A stretch of DNA of 64,000 nucleotides, taken from the NCBI GenBank assembly GCA_964293155.1, contig CAXYYA010000013.1, positions 5,210 to 69,209 on the forward strand, in the 5' to 3' direction. The notes below the pieces were generated by a model. That model did not search any database. It saw only the letters and a list, made by a program, of their open reading frames with translations, and was not told where the DNA came from. This DNA is from JAQVEB01 sp028698105 (GTDB lineage: Bacteria > Bacteroidota > Bacteroidia > Bacteroidales > Dysgonomonadaceae). A program made the translations under genes and the position numbers. Positions 1-8,091 of this stretch are shown here, in pieces. Position 1 is the stretch's first letter. Each line of letters begins with the position of its first letter.

Positions 1-623
1 ATGCCCTCGCAATAACCAAGTTCAACGGCTTCGTTCGCCGTAAGCGTTAATACTTGCGTGGAATCCACCAACCCGGGAATAACCACCCGTTCGTCCACCA
101 TCGCTTCCGCGATTTTGGGATCGCGCTTCCAGGTATAAACGGTATCACCCGAAACAACCGTAGTATCTTGTCCGTGAGACTCAGCCGTAGCGCGGATCAT
201 GCCCCGCATATACGACTGGTATTTATCGGGAGCAGCGGCGCCGTCCATGGTAACCACCGTTGCGGCACCAATGGTAGCGCTTTTTCGCATGTAAATGCTA
301 TCGCACGCGATAGAGATAAGCGCGCCGGCCGAGGCTGCGTTGTTATCAATGAAGGCGTAAACCGGCATTGGCGCGTTCACAATGGCCGTGCGCATGGAAT
401 CGGCCTCTTTTACGCCACCACCGTAGGTGTTCATGTGAAGGATCACGCAATCGGCATGCTTCTGCTGCGCCTCGTACAGCCCGTTTTGCAGATACACCCA
501 CGTTTTACTTCCGATGTTTTCGTTAATGTTGATGCGGTAGATCAGTTTTTTGTCGTTTTGGGCGAATAAACCTCCCAACACGAAAAGGAATGCGAGAACA
601 AGTGAGATTCTTATATTTTTCAT
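1..623 (-). CDS. NfeD-type membrane serine protease, partial (N-terminal part)
   Basis: This is the first 206 or so residues of a ClpP-class (crotonase-fold) serine protease of the NfeD/SppA group; the C-terminal part lies beyond the window edge. Residues 1-21 form a signal peptide ending at LFAQ. The glycine triplet near residue 68 (TYGGG) and the SAGALIS motif with the presumed nucleophile Ser98 match the family. Lys134 is a candidate for the other half of the Ser-Lys dyad, by analogy with the archaeal stomatin protease. These enzymes cleave membrane or stomatin-like proteins, and full-length versions end in membrane segments and an OB-fold NfeD domain, which cannot be checked here. The start is the ATG at 621-623, 21 bases downstream of a TATCTTTG box. 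It is divergent from folK. Confidence 0.85.
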   Translation of the reverse strand, partial: MKNIRISLVLAFLFVLGGLFAQNDKKLIYRININENIGSKTWVYLQNGLYEAQQKHADCVILHMNTYGGGVKEADSMRTAIVNAPMPVYAFIDNNAASAGALISIACDSIYMRKSATIGAATVVTMDGAAAPDKYQSYMRGMIRATAESHGQDTTVVSGDTVYTWKRDPKIAEAMVDERVVIPGLVDSTQVLTLTANEAVELGYCEG

Positions 624-643
624 CTTTTTCAGGTTTATGAAAA

Positions 644-651
644 CAAAGATA
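644..651 (-). promoter_or_regulatory. Promoter -7 box of the NfeD-type gene
   Basis: TATCTTTG on the minus strand matches the Bacteroidota -7 consensus TAnnTTTG exactly and lies 21 bases before the ATG. A small hairpin (CGGCT, loop, AGCCG at 661-675) separates it from the divergent folK promoter. No clear -33 element is visible. Confidence 0.55.
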
Positions 652-695
652 ACGGTTTTTCGGCTCAAAAAGCCGATTTCGTTAAAAATGTAATG

Positions 696-703
696 TATCT
701 TTG
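696..703 (+). promoter_or_regulatory. Promoter -7 box of folK
   Basis: TATCTTTG matches TAnnTTTG and is followed by the folK ATG 18 bases later, leaving a very short leader. Confidence 0.55.
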
Positions 704-720
704 CACCTTAACGATTTGTC

Positions 721-1092
721 ATGCACACTTTTTTACTCAGCATCGGTTCCAACACATACGCAAAAAGAAATATCGAAAAGGCTAAAAAAGCCTTGCAGGT
801 TCTTTTTCCCGATATTGTTTTTACGCCTGCCGTTGCAAGCAAACCGTACGGTAAAAAATACAAACGTCCGTTTTTGAATGTGCTCGCCGTTTTTCAGTCT
901 TCGCCGGAACCTGAAAAAATTATCATCGCCTTGAAAGAGATCGAAAAGCGAATGGGTCGCCTCCCCGCAGATAAAGAAAAGGGACGCATAGTAATTGATA
1001 TTGACCTCATAAAAAAAGACAACACCGTTCTTCGCCCGAAAGATTTTGAACCCAGTTACGTGCAGGAATTGTTGAAATACATTACATCGTAA
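721..1092 (+). CDS. folK: 2-amino-4-hydroxy-6-hydroxymethyldihydropteridine pyrophosphokinase (HPPK)
   Basis: This is a cytoplasmic folate-synthesis enzyme that transfers pyrophosphate from ATP to 6-hydroxymethyl-7,8-dihydropterin. The N-terminal LSIGSN motif, the RPFLNV stretch near residue 58 and the Asp pair in IDIDLI near residue 98 (Mg-ATP binding) are the family hallmarks. At 123 residues it is shorter than the usual 150-160. The segment after the DID motif is truncated, so the usual C-terminal HPR region is missing or much altered. It stands alone, with its own -7 box, and is divergent from the protease gene. The family assignment is firm; whether the short form is fully active is not known. 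Confidence 0.8.
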   Translation: MHTFLLSIGSNTYAKRNIEKAKKALQVLFPDIVFTPAVASKPYGKKYKRPFLNVLAVFQSSPEPEKIIIALKEIEKRMGRLPADKEKGRIVIDIDLIKKDNTVLRPKDFEPSYVQELLKYITS

Positions 1093-1101
1093 AACGTTAA
1101 T

Positions 1102-1233
1102 TTACCGATCGGGACGCATCTTTTGCAACAATTTTTCTATTTTTATCATTGTTTTCCGATTAAGTGTGCTGTTCACAAAATAAATTCCTCCTATCGCTGC
1201 AATTACGAACACTCTTAAAATCAGCGATTCCAC
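1102..1233 (-). CDS. Possible 43-residue small membrane protein
   Basis: In the gap between folK and the isomerase gene, the minus strand carries an open frame of 43 codons beginning at a GTG and ending in TAA. The translation starts VESLILRVFVIAAIGG, a hydrophobic segment of about 17 residues, and ends in a basic tail (KIEKLLQKMRPDR). That is the architecture of a single-span small protein. There is no recognisable homologue, no clear promoter, and no ATG in frame. It could be a remnant of a longer gene or a chance frame. Confidence 0.22.
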   Translation of the reverse strand: MESLILRVFVIAAIGGIYFVNSTLNRKTMIKIEKLLQKMRPDR

Positions 1234-1300
1234 CGGCAGAGGAAGAAGAATCTAAAAACACAAAACGAATTTTATCACATATTTATAAACCATTGTCATC

Positions 1301-2260
1301 ATGAAAAAAGTATTTTTTCTCCTGCTGTTGGCACTTTTTATGTCGAATGTTTTCGCGCAACAAGAAAAGATAGAAAAGATAGAAAACATGCAAACGTTTG
1401 ATACGTCCGTTTCGCACGTAAAAATTTCACTCAACGCCTATTCATTCAATCCGGTGCTGGATAACTACGTGAAAAACAAAGAGGGTAATAAAATGACTGT
1501 CTTCGATTTGATAGACTTTTGTTCCCTGCATAACATTCCGGCAGTTGATATCACCGGTTATTATTTTATCGGCTACCCCCAAGTGCCGGGTGATGCCTAC
1601 GTGTATGCCATTAAACGATATGCGCACCTGAAAGGCGTGGATATTAGCGGAACAGGCGTGAGAAACGATTTTGCAAATCCCGATCCGGAAGCAAGGAAGA
1701 AAGATGTTGAGTTGGTAAAAAAATGGATTGATGTGGCATCGAAACTGGGGGCGCCGGTGATCCGTGTTTTCTCGGGACAAGTTCCGGAAGGGTATGAAAA
1801 TAATTGGCAGGTTCCGGCCGGATGGGTGATCGCATGCCTGAAAGAATGTGCCGATTATGGCGAAAAACATGGCGTGATCGTGGGCGTACAAAATCACGGC
1901 GATATGCTGAAAACCGCCAAGGAAACCATTTGGATGATCGAACAAGTGGATTCACCGTGGGTTGGCGTTATTGTGGATACGGGAAACTTTAAAGTCGCTG
2001 ATCCGTACGAAGATATTGCAAAGGTGATGCCGTACGCCGTCAATTTCCAGTTAAAAGAAAGTCCTTTCGGGAACAACAGCCCCGTTCGCATGGATTTGCC
2101 GCGATTGATGAAAATCATCAGAAAGTCGGGTTACAAAGGCTATCTGCCGATTGAAACGCTTCAAATGCCGGGGCGTGATTATGATCCGTTTGTGCTGGTG
2201 CCCGAATTTTTGAAAAATGTGGAAACAGCGATCAGGAATGAATACGACCAACCGGATTAA
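1301..2260 (+). CDS. Secreted sugar isomerase/epimerase-like TIM-barrel protein
   Basis: This 319-residue protein has a signal peptide (cleavage near NVFAQ, residue 20) and then a xylose-isomerase-like TIM barrel (AP endonuclease 2 superfamily). Features that fit the family are the ITGYYF segment near residue 88, GVQNHGD near residue 195 and the DTGNFK strand near residue 226, where metal-binding Asp and His residues are expected. Proteins of this type in Bacteroides act on sugars or on 2-hydroxyglycal intermediates of 3-keto-glycoside breakdown. The substrate here is unknown. It is convergent with the RelA/SpoT gene, and the two stop codons overlap by 4 bases at 2257-2260. Confidence 0.75.
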   Translation: MKKVFFLLLLALFMSNVFAQQEKIEKIENMQTFDTSVSHVKISLNAYSFNPVLDNYVKNKEGNKMTVFDLIDFCSLHNIPAVDITGYYFIGYPQVPGDAYVYAIKRYAHLKGVDISGTGVRNDFANPDPEARKKDVELVKKWIDVASKLGAPVIRVFSGQVPEGYENNWQVPAGWVIACLKECADYGEKHGVIVGVQNHGDMLKTAKETIWMIEQVDSPWVGVIVDTGNFKVADPYEDIAKVMPYAVNFQLKESPFGNNSPVRMDLPRLMKIIRKSGYKGYLPIETLQMPGRDYDPFVLVPEFLKNVETAIRNEYDQPD

Positions 2261-4461
2261 TTCAGTCTCGAAATGGACTTGACGCCTTTTACGGCTTTGA
2301 GTTTTTTTATCAACTGATCCAGTATCAACGTGTTGGAAAGCATCACCGAGATATTGCCCTGAAATAATCCGTCGTTGGAATCAATGCTGATGGAGCGCAT
2401 TTGCACACCATCTTCTTTCGATATGATAGACATAAGGTTTGAAACAATGTTGATCTGGTCGTTACCGATCACGCGCAACACGGTAGTGTAATTTGAGCTG
2501 CCCGACGATTTCCCCGACCACCGGGCTTTGAGGATACGGTAGCCGTAGCGGGTAAACAAATCGTGTGCGTTGGGGCAGTTTACCCGATGTATCTTAATGC
2601 CCTGAGACGATACAAAACCGAAAATTTCGTCTCCGTAAATCGGGTTACAACATTTGGCCAACTTGTAATCAACACCGGTCAGGTTTTTATCTATGATCAG
2701 TTCATCGCTGGAAGAAATATCGTGCGAATGCTGTTGCATTACAAAGTTTTCAGCACTCGTCGCAATCATGGTTTCCCGCAATTCCGACTCCTTATTTGAA
2801 AACTCTAAATATTTATCAATTAGGTTATTAATATCTATTTTTTCGTTCGCAATATCAATATAAAAGTCGGTAACGGTCTTATATTTTAATTTTTTGATCA
2901 ATTGCATGAGCAACGAATCGTCCACGTCAATTTTCCGGTTTTTCATCCGGCGCAAAAGCGTCTCTTTAGCAATATCAATTTGTTTTCCGGCCTCCTCTTT
3001 CAGCAACTGACGGATTTTTGTTTTTGCTTTGGAGGTAACCACAAAATTCAGCCAATCCTGTTTGGGTGTTTGATGCGATGACGTATTTATTTCCACCTGA
3101 TCGCCGCTCTTCAAGACATGTTTTATCGGCACGTTTTTAGAATTTACGCGACCTGAAACACACGTTGAGCCGAGTTTGGAATGAATGGCAAAAGCAAAAT
3201 CGAGTACGGTTGCCCCTTTGGGCAATTTCAGCAAGTCGCCCTTGGGCGTGAAAACGAAAATTTCTTCTTCGTAGAGATCTAACTTAAAATCGCCCAACTT
3301 TTCCTGTATGTCGGTCTCTTTGCTGTCGAGCGATTCGCGTATCGAGCTCAGCCAATCGTCCAAAGTTGACTCCGATTTGATTCCTTTGTATTTCCAGTGT
3401 GCCGCAAGTCCGCGCTCGGCAATTTCGTCCATTCTCTTTGTGCGGATTTGCACTTCCACCCATTTCGATTGCGGCCCCATAACCGTGATGTGCAACGATT
3501 CGTAACCGTTGCTCTTGGGAATGGACAACCAGTCTTTCAGCCGCTTGGGATTGGGCTGGTACATGTCTGTAATAATGGAGTAAACCTGCCAGCATTGCGC
3601 TTTTTCCAACGCTTCGTGAGAATCCAGCACCACGCGAATGGCAAAAAGATCATAAATATTTTCAAACTCGATCTTTTGTTTTTTGAGCTTGTTGTTGATG
3701 GAGTGAATGGATTTGGTGCGCCCCTTAATGTCGTATTTCAGGTTCGTTTTATCGAGTTGCTCCTTCACCGGTTCAATGAATTCCTGAATGTATTTGTCGC
3801 GTGAACGTTTTGTTTCGTTTAGTTTTTGGGCAATATAATCGTAGGTTTCCCGGTCGGTATATTTCAGCGATAAGTCCTCAAGTTCCGATTTTATGGTGTA
3901 TAAACCCAATCGGTGCGCCAACGGTGCATATAAGAATTTCGATTCCACCGATAGCTCCAACCGGGCTTCCTTATCGAGTGTTTTGGCTTCGCGCATGAGC
4001 CTTAAGTGTTGAGCTATCATCAGGAATACCACGCGAATATCCTCTGCGATCGAAAGTAACAGTTTAATGTAGTTTTCCGATTCTACAGCCGATTTTTTAT
4101 CGTTGAACTCGTTAATTTTCACCATGCCCCGCAAGATAAGCGCGACATCATCATCAAACGTCTTTTTTGCATCATCAACGGAGAACATTTTTCGCGAAAC
4201 GGCAAAGTAAAGCAGCAGAGCACACACTGAACCCTGCTTAACGCCCAGTTCTTCCACCGCCGTTATTGCAGTGCGCATTTCCGCCCATAAATCGGTTGAA
4301 ACGTTTTGACGCTGTTCTTCCGGTTGCGTACGCACGGTTTTCAACAGAACGCCCTTTAACGAAGCAACTTTGCGTATGCTCCATTTCTCCCGTAAAAAAA
4401 GATAAATTTTTCGGTGCAATCCATTAAAATCCGGTGCTTGCTTAGCCAACGTTGATGTCAT
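2257..4461 (-). CDS. RelA/SpoT family (p)ppGpp synthetase with degenerate HD domain
   Basis: This 734-residue long RSH protein makes the alarmone (p)ppGpp. Order of domains: an HD-like helical domain (about 25-190), the synthetase domain (about 225-370, with the KGRTKSIHSI loop, the RLKD motif and GYESLH), a TGS domain (about 400-460) and a C-terminal ACT domain (last 80 residues). Where active SpoT/Rel proteins have the His-Asp metal motif (LLHD), this one reads LLYFAV, so hydrolase activity is probably lost. RxKD rather than ExDD is typical of bifunctional Rel/SpoT synthetases. Bacteroidota commonly carry a second, bifunctional RSH elsewhere. I chose the ATG at 4459-4461 (MTSTLAKQ) because the extension upstream to 4503 runs through the -7 box. 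Confidence 0.85.
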   Translation of the reverse strand: MTSTLAKQAPDFNGLHRKIYLFLREKWSIRKVASLKGVLLKTVRTQPEEQRQNVSTDLWAEMRTAITAVEELGVKQGSVCALLLYFAVSRKMFSVDDAKKTFDDDVALILRGMVKINEFNDKKSAVESENYIKLLLSIAEDIRVVFLMIAQHLRLMREAKTLDKEARLELSVESKFLYAPLAHRLGLYTIKSELEDLSLKYTDRETYDYIAQKLNETKRSRDKYIQEFIEPVKEQLDKTNLKYDIKGRTKSIHSINNKLKKQKIEFENIYDLFAIRVVLDSHEALEKAQCWQVYSIITDMYQPNPKRLKDWLSIPKSNGYESLHITVMGPQSKWVEVQIRTKRMDEIAERGLAAHWKYKGIKSESTLDDWLSSIRESLDSKETDIQEKLGDFKLDLYEEEIFVFTPKGDLLKLPKGATVLDFAFAIHSKLGSTCVSGRVNSKNVPIKHVLKSGDQVEINTSSHQTPKQDWLNFVVTSKAKTKIRQLLKEEAGKQIDIAKETLLRRMKNRKIDVDDSLLMQLIKKLKYKTVTDFYIDIANEKIDINNLIDKYLEFSNKESELRETMIATSAENFVMQQHSHDISSSDELIIDKNLTGVDYKLAKCCNPIYGDEIFGFVSSQGIKIHRVNCPNAHDLFTRYGYRILKARWSGKSSGSSNYTTVLRVIGNDQINIVSNLMSIISKEDGVQMRSISIDSNDGLFQGNISVMLSNTLILDQLIKKLKAVKGVKSISRLN

Positions 4462-4500
4462 TTTGCTTAAAAAGATTCCTATGATAATCCTTACCTGTAA

Positions 4501-4508
4501 CAAAAATA
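4501..4508 (-). promoter_or_regulatory. Promoter -7 box of the RelA/SpoT gene
   Basis: TATTTTTG on the minus strand fits TAnnTTTG and lies 39 bases before the chosen ATG. Its position supports the downstream start. Confidence 0.45.
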
Positions 4509-4605
4509 CTGTTTTTTCGGCTAAAACAAAACAACAAATTTCCGAATTCGCAACAAAAACAGCTTTTTTTACGCTTCACCGATTTCAAGATTCTTAAGTT
4601 ATCGT

Positions 4606-4613
4606 TATATTTG
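4606..4613 (+). promoter_or_regulatory. Promoter -7 box of the DUF1080-GH2 operon
   Basis: TATATTTG matches TAnnTTTG and lies 29 bases before the GTG start at 4643. Confidence 0.5.
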
Positions 4614-4642
4614 CATTTCAAACATTCATAAATCCCAATTAC

Positions 4643-5413
4643 GTGAAAGCAACACGATCAATTACCCGTTTTTTAGCCGTCACAGGCTTTCTCAGTCTTA
4701 TCTTATTGTTGCAAAATTGCACTAATTCCTCTTCGGAAAAAGGCTTCCGCCCTATTTTCGACGGCAAAACGCTGACCGGATGGCAGGGCGATTCCACCTA
4801 CTGGCGCGTTGAAAACGGAACTCTGGTTGGAGAAATCACGCCTCAAACCGTTTTGAAGCGGAACTCCTTTATTATCTGGCGTGGAGGAACACCTTCCGAT
4901 TTTGAGTTGAAACTGGAATACCGCATTACGAAAGACGGAAACAGCGGCATTAATTACCGGAGCGAGGAAGTTCCCGGAACACCTTACGCGCTGAAAGGAT
5001 ACCAATTTGATATTGACGGAAATAACAGGTACACCGGGCAAAATTACGAGGAACGCGGAAGAACCACCCTTGCCTATCACGGGCAGAAAGTGGTGTTGAA
5101 TCCGCTACCCGACTCGTTGGCAAACCTGCCGGTTTCCGATTTGGTCAGGAACAATGCATGGACGCAAGCCGTGGTTACCGATTCGTTAGGGAATGAAGAA
5201 GAACTAAAAAGCCACATAAAAGACAACGACTGGAACGAGTGCCATTTGATCGTGAAAGGAAATCATTATCAGCATTTTGTGAACGGAGTGCTTATGAGCG
5301 ATGTAACAGACAACGATACGAAAAACAGAAAAACGAGCGGGCTGATCGGGGTTCAGGTTCATGTGGGGCCTCCCATGAAGGTGGAATTCAGAAACATACG
5401 CATAAAAAAATAA
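4643..5413 (+). CDS. DUF1080 (3-keto-disaccharide hydrolase-like) lipoprotein
   Basis: This 256-residue lipoprotein has an N-terminal signal with a lipobox ending in Cys (LLLQNC, about residue 26). It is followed by a DUF1080/LamG-type jelly-roll domain that begins with the typical FRPIFDGKTLTGWQG and includes GNSGINYRSEE near residue 98. DUF1080 proteins of Bacteroidota have been linked to cleavage of 3-keto-glycosides and are usually exported. The start codon is GTG, at 4643. It is followed by a GH2 gene with a 20-base gap, so the two form a likely operon. A paralogue lies at 36861-37598. Substrate is not known. Confidence 0.8.
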   Translation: MKATRSITRFLAVTGFLSLILLLQNCTNSSSEKGFRPIFDGKTLTGWQGDSTYWRVENGTLVGEITPQTVLKRNSFIIWRGGTPSDFELKLEYRITKDGNSGINYRSEEVPGTPYALKGYQFDIDGNNRYTGQNYEERGRTTLAYHGQKVVLNPLPDSLANLPVSDLVRNNAWTQAVVTDSLGNEEELKSHIKDNDWNECHLIVKGNHYQHFVNGVLMSDVTDNDTKNRKTSGLIGVQVHVGPPMKVEFRNIRIKK

Positions 5414-5433
5414 TAACAATTATATTTACACAG

Positions 5434-7995
5434 ATGAAGAAATTAATTACGTATCTTTTTACCCTGTTGCCTTTCCTCATGTATGGGCAAAAGAATTTTG
5501 AGACAGTTTCGTTGAACGACGGTTGGCGATTTTCGCAAACCGGAACGGATAAGTGGTATGACGCCGAAGTGCCCGGTTCGGTGCAACGCGACCTGATTCG
5601 CGATGGCGTGCTGCCCGATCCTTATTACGGAACCAATGAAACCAAAGTTCAATGGCCGGAAAACGAAAACTGGGATTTCAAAAAAACCTTCACTGTTACA
5701 GCCGAACAATTGAAACACAACGACGCCCTGATCTTCTTCGAAGGCTTGGACACCCAAGCCGATGTGTTTCTGAACGGAAGCCGGATTTTGCGTTCGCAAA
5801 ACATGTTCGTGGGGCATAAGGTTTCCGTTAAAAATGAATTGAAAGTAGGTGAAAACCAATTATTTATCAGGTTCTACTCGCCGATCAACTACATGATGCC
5901 GGCTTACCTGACCAACGGGTTCAATTACCCCGCAGGCAACGACCACGCCGACATAAAAATGAGCGTTTTCAACCGCAAGGCGCCCTATCAATTTGGCTGG
6001 GACTGGGGCATCCGCATCGTGCAGATGGGCATCTGGAAACCCGTTTCGCTCACGTTTTACGACAAGGCACGCATAGATAATTTTTACGTGAAGCAGCAAT
6101 CGGTATCGGTCGAAAAAGCCGTACTGGATAACCAAATCGAAATCTGTTCGGTAGAAAAAGCGCCTGTAAAAGCCACCGTAACCGTAGCATACAGCCTCAA
6201 TGGTGACGCAAAAAAATCGGTCAGCCGGGAGTTCAACCTTGCTCCAGGCAAAAACACGGTATCCGTTCCGCTGGAGATTACCAACCCGAAACGATGGATG
6301 CCAACGGGCTGGGGAGAACAATACTTATATGATTTTACGGCAACACTTTCAATTGACAATAAAGATATTACGAATAAATCGGAAAAAATAGGTTTACGAA
6401 AGGTTCGTCTTGTTCAGGAACCCGATAAATATGGAAAATCGTTCTACTTCGAAGTAAATGATACCCCGTTATTCGCCAAAGGCGCCAATTACATCCCGGG
6501 CGAAATCCTGCGTTCGCAGCAGGATGAAGCTTATTATAACCGCCTTTTCGATAACATCACCGGAGCGAATATGAATTTTATTCGTGTGTGGGGCGGTGGA
6601 ACGTACGAAAACGATTATTTTTACCGGTTAGCCGACGAAAAAGGGATTCTGATCTGGCAGGATTTCATTTTCGGCTGTGTTCCCTACCCTTCCGACGATG
6701 CTTTTTTGGCGAACGTGAAAGATGAAGCCATCTACAACATCAAACGACTGCGCAACCACGCCTCGCTGGCGTTCTGGTGCGGCAACAACGAAGTGGAAGA
6801 AGGGCTTCAACACTGGGGCTGGGATAAAGAATATTCGCCGGAGATCATGAAACAGTGGTTCGAAGGCTACGACAAAACATTCCGCGGGCTTCTTCCCGAT
6901 ATGGTGAAACAATACGACGGCACGCGGAGTTACATTCACGGCTCGCCGTACGATTCAAACTGGGGAAACACGGAAACCTTTGCATCGAGCGACGTGCACG
7001 ATTGGGGGCTTTGGTACGGGCATCTCCCGTTTGAAGGAATGGCCGACCGGTTGCCGCGTTTCGCCAGCGAATTCGGGTTTCAATCGTTTCCCGAAATGAA
7101 AGTCATCCGCTCTTTCGCGCCAAAAGACCAATGGAGCCTCGAAAGCGACGTGATGAAAATCCACCAGAAAGCATCTACCGGAAACACGCTCATCAAAACG
7201 TACATGGATATGTACTACCACGAGCCGCAAAATTTCGAAGATTTTGTCTATATCGGGCTGGTGATGCAGGGCAACGGCATGGAAGAATCGGTGGAAGCCA
7301 TGCGTCGTGGAAGAGATTATTGCATGGGCGCGCTCTACTGGCAGATAAACGACGACTGGCCTGTGGTTTCCTGGTCGAGCATAGACTACTACAACAACTG
7401 GAAAGCGCAACATTACCGCATGCGCGATGTGTTTGCCCCGTTGGCGCTTGGAGTCAAATTCAAGGATAACCAACTGAATTACTACACCATTTCGGACTAT
7501 CTCACCGATGAAAATAACTTACAGTTAACGGTTCAGGTAGTGGATTTCACTAAAGGCGTTGTAAAACAATTCAAGGAAAAAGTGAACGCCAAAGGCAATT
7601 CGAGTAACATCGTAAAAACGTTCAACGTTGCCGATATGGTATCGGAAGCCGGCAAAGCAAACACCATGATCCATGCATGGTTGAGCAATGGCAAGGGAAA
7701 AGTGGTTTCCACCAAGGATTATTTCTTTTACTGGCCCAATAAACTCAATTTGCCCGAAACCGATGTGAAAACTTCGGTGAAATATGCCGACGGGAAATAT
7801 ACGGTTACGCTCACCAGCGCCAAACTGGCCAAGGACGTTTTCATTGAAATTCCCGTTATGGGCGCGAAATTCACCGATAATTTCATTGATCTGCTCCCGG
7901 GACAAAAACAAGTGATCGAAATTACATCACCCGAACTGAAAGCATCGGCAAGAACGCCGATTACGGTGAAACATATCCGGGAAACATACCCCTAA
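5434..7995 (+). CDS. Glycoside hydrolase family 2, probable beta-mannosidase
   Basis: This 853-residue secreted enzyme (signal peptide to about YGQ, residue 18) removes non-reducing beta-linked mannose, or a related sugar, in the periplasm. It has the GH2 order: sugar-binding domain (about 20-195), immunoglobulin-like domain, TIM barrel (about 320-660) and C-terminal beta-domains. The catalytic acid/base is Glu453 in WCGNNE, and the nucleophile is Glu546 in ASEFG; both motifs and their spacing of about 93 residues match beta-mannosidases such as the Bacteroides enzyme. The frame is open further upstream, but the ATG at 5434 gives the signal peptide and lies 20 bases after the DUF1080 stop. 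The pair probably acts on one glycan. Confidence 0.88.
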   Translation: MKKLITYLFTLLPFLMYGQKNFETVSLNDGWRFSQTGTDKWYDAEVPGSVQRDLIRDGVLPDPYYGTNETKVQWPENENWDFKKTFTVTAEQLKHNDALIFFEGLDTQADVFLNGSRILRSQNMFVGHKVSVKNELKVGENQLFIRFYSPINYMMPAYLTNGFNYPAGNDHADIKMSVFNRKAPYQFGWDWGIRIVQMGIWKPVSLTFYDKARIDNFYVKQQSVSVEKAVLDNQIEICSVEKAPVKATVTVAYSLNGDAKKSVSREFNLAPGKNTVSVPLEITNPKRWMPTGWGEQYLYDFTATLSIDNKDITNKSEKIGLRKVRLVQEPDKYGKSFYFEVNDTPLFAKGANYIPGEILRSQQDEAYYNRLFDNITGANMNFIRVWGGGTYENDYFYRLADEKGILIWQDFIFGCVPYPSDDAFLANVKDEAIYNIKRLRNHASLAFWCGNNEVEEGLQHWGWDKEYSPEIMKQWFEGYDKTFRGLLPDMVKQYDGTRSYIHGSPYDSNWGNTETFASSDVHDWGLWYGHLPFEGMADRLPRFASEFGFQSFPEMKVIRSFAPKDQWSLESDVMKIHQKASTGNTLIKTYMDMYYHEPQNFEDFVYIGLVMQGNGMEESVEAMRRGRDYCMGALYWQINDDWPVVSWSSIDYYNNWKAQHYRMRDVFAPLALGVKFKDNQLNYYTISDYLTDENNLQLTVQVVDFTKGVVKQFKEKVNAKGNSSNIVKTFNVADMVSEAGKANTMIHAWLSNGKGKVVSTKDYFFYWPNKLNLPETDVKTSVKYADGKYTVTLTSAKLAKDVFIEIPVMGAKFTDNFIDLLPGQKQVIEITSPELKASARTPITVKHIRETYP

Positions 7996-8091
7996 ATCCG
8001 CCTGTAGCATGCACGGAGCAGACTTTCATATTTCATACAACTATTGATATTTCGCATTCGAAACATCAAACTTCAGACATCAAACCCATTA

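Noticed and set aside
54..569. 171-codon plus-strand frame at the window start
   Set aside because: It is antisense to the NfeD-type protease, whose signal peptide and SAGALIS motif are clear.
5239..5433. 65-codon N-terminal extension of the GH2 enzyme
   Set aside because: It overlaps the DUF1080 gene in another frame, and the ATG at 5434 gives a proper signal peptide.
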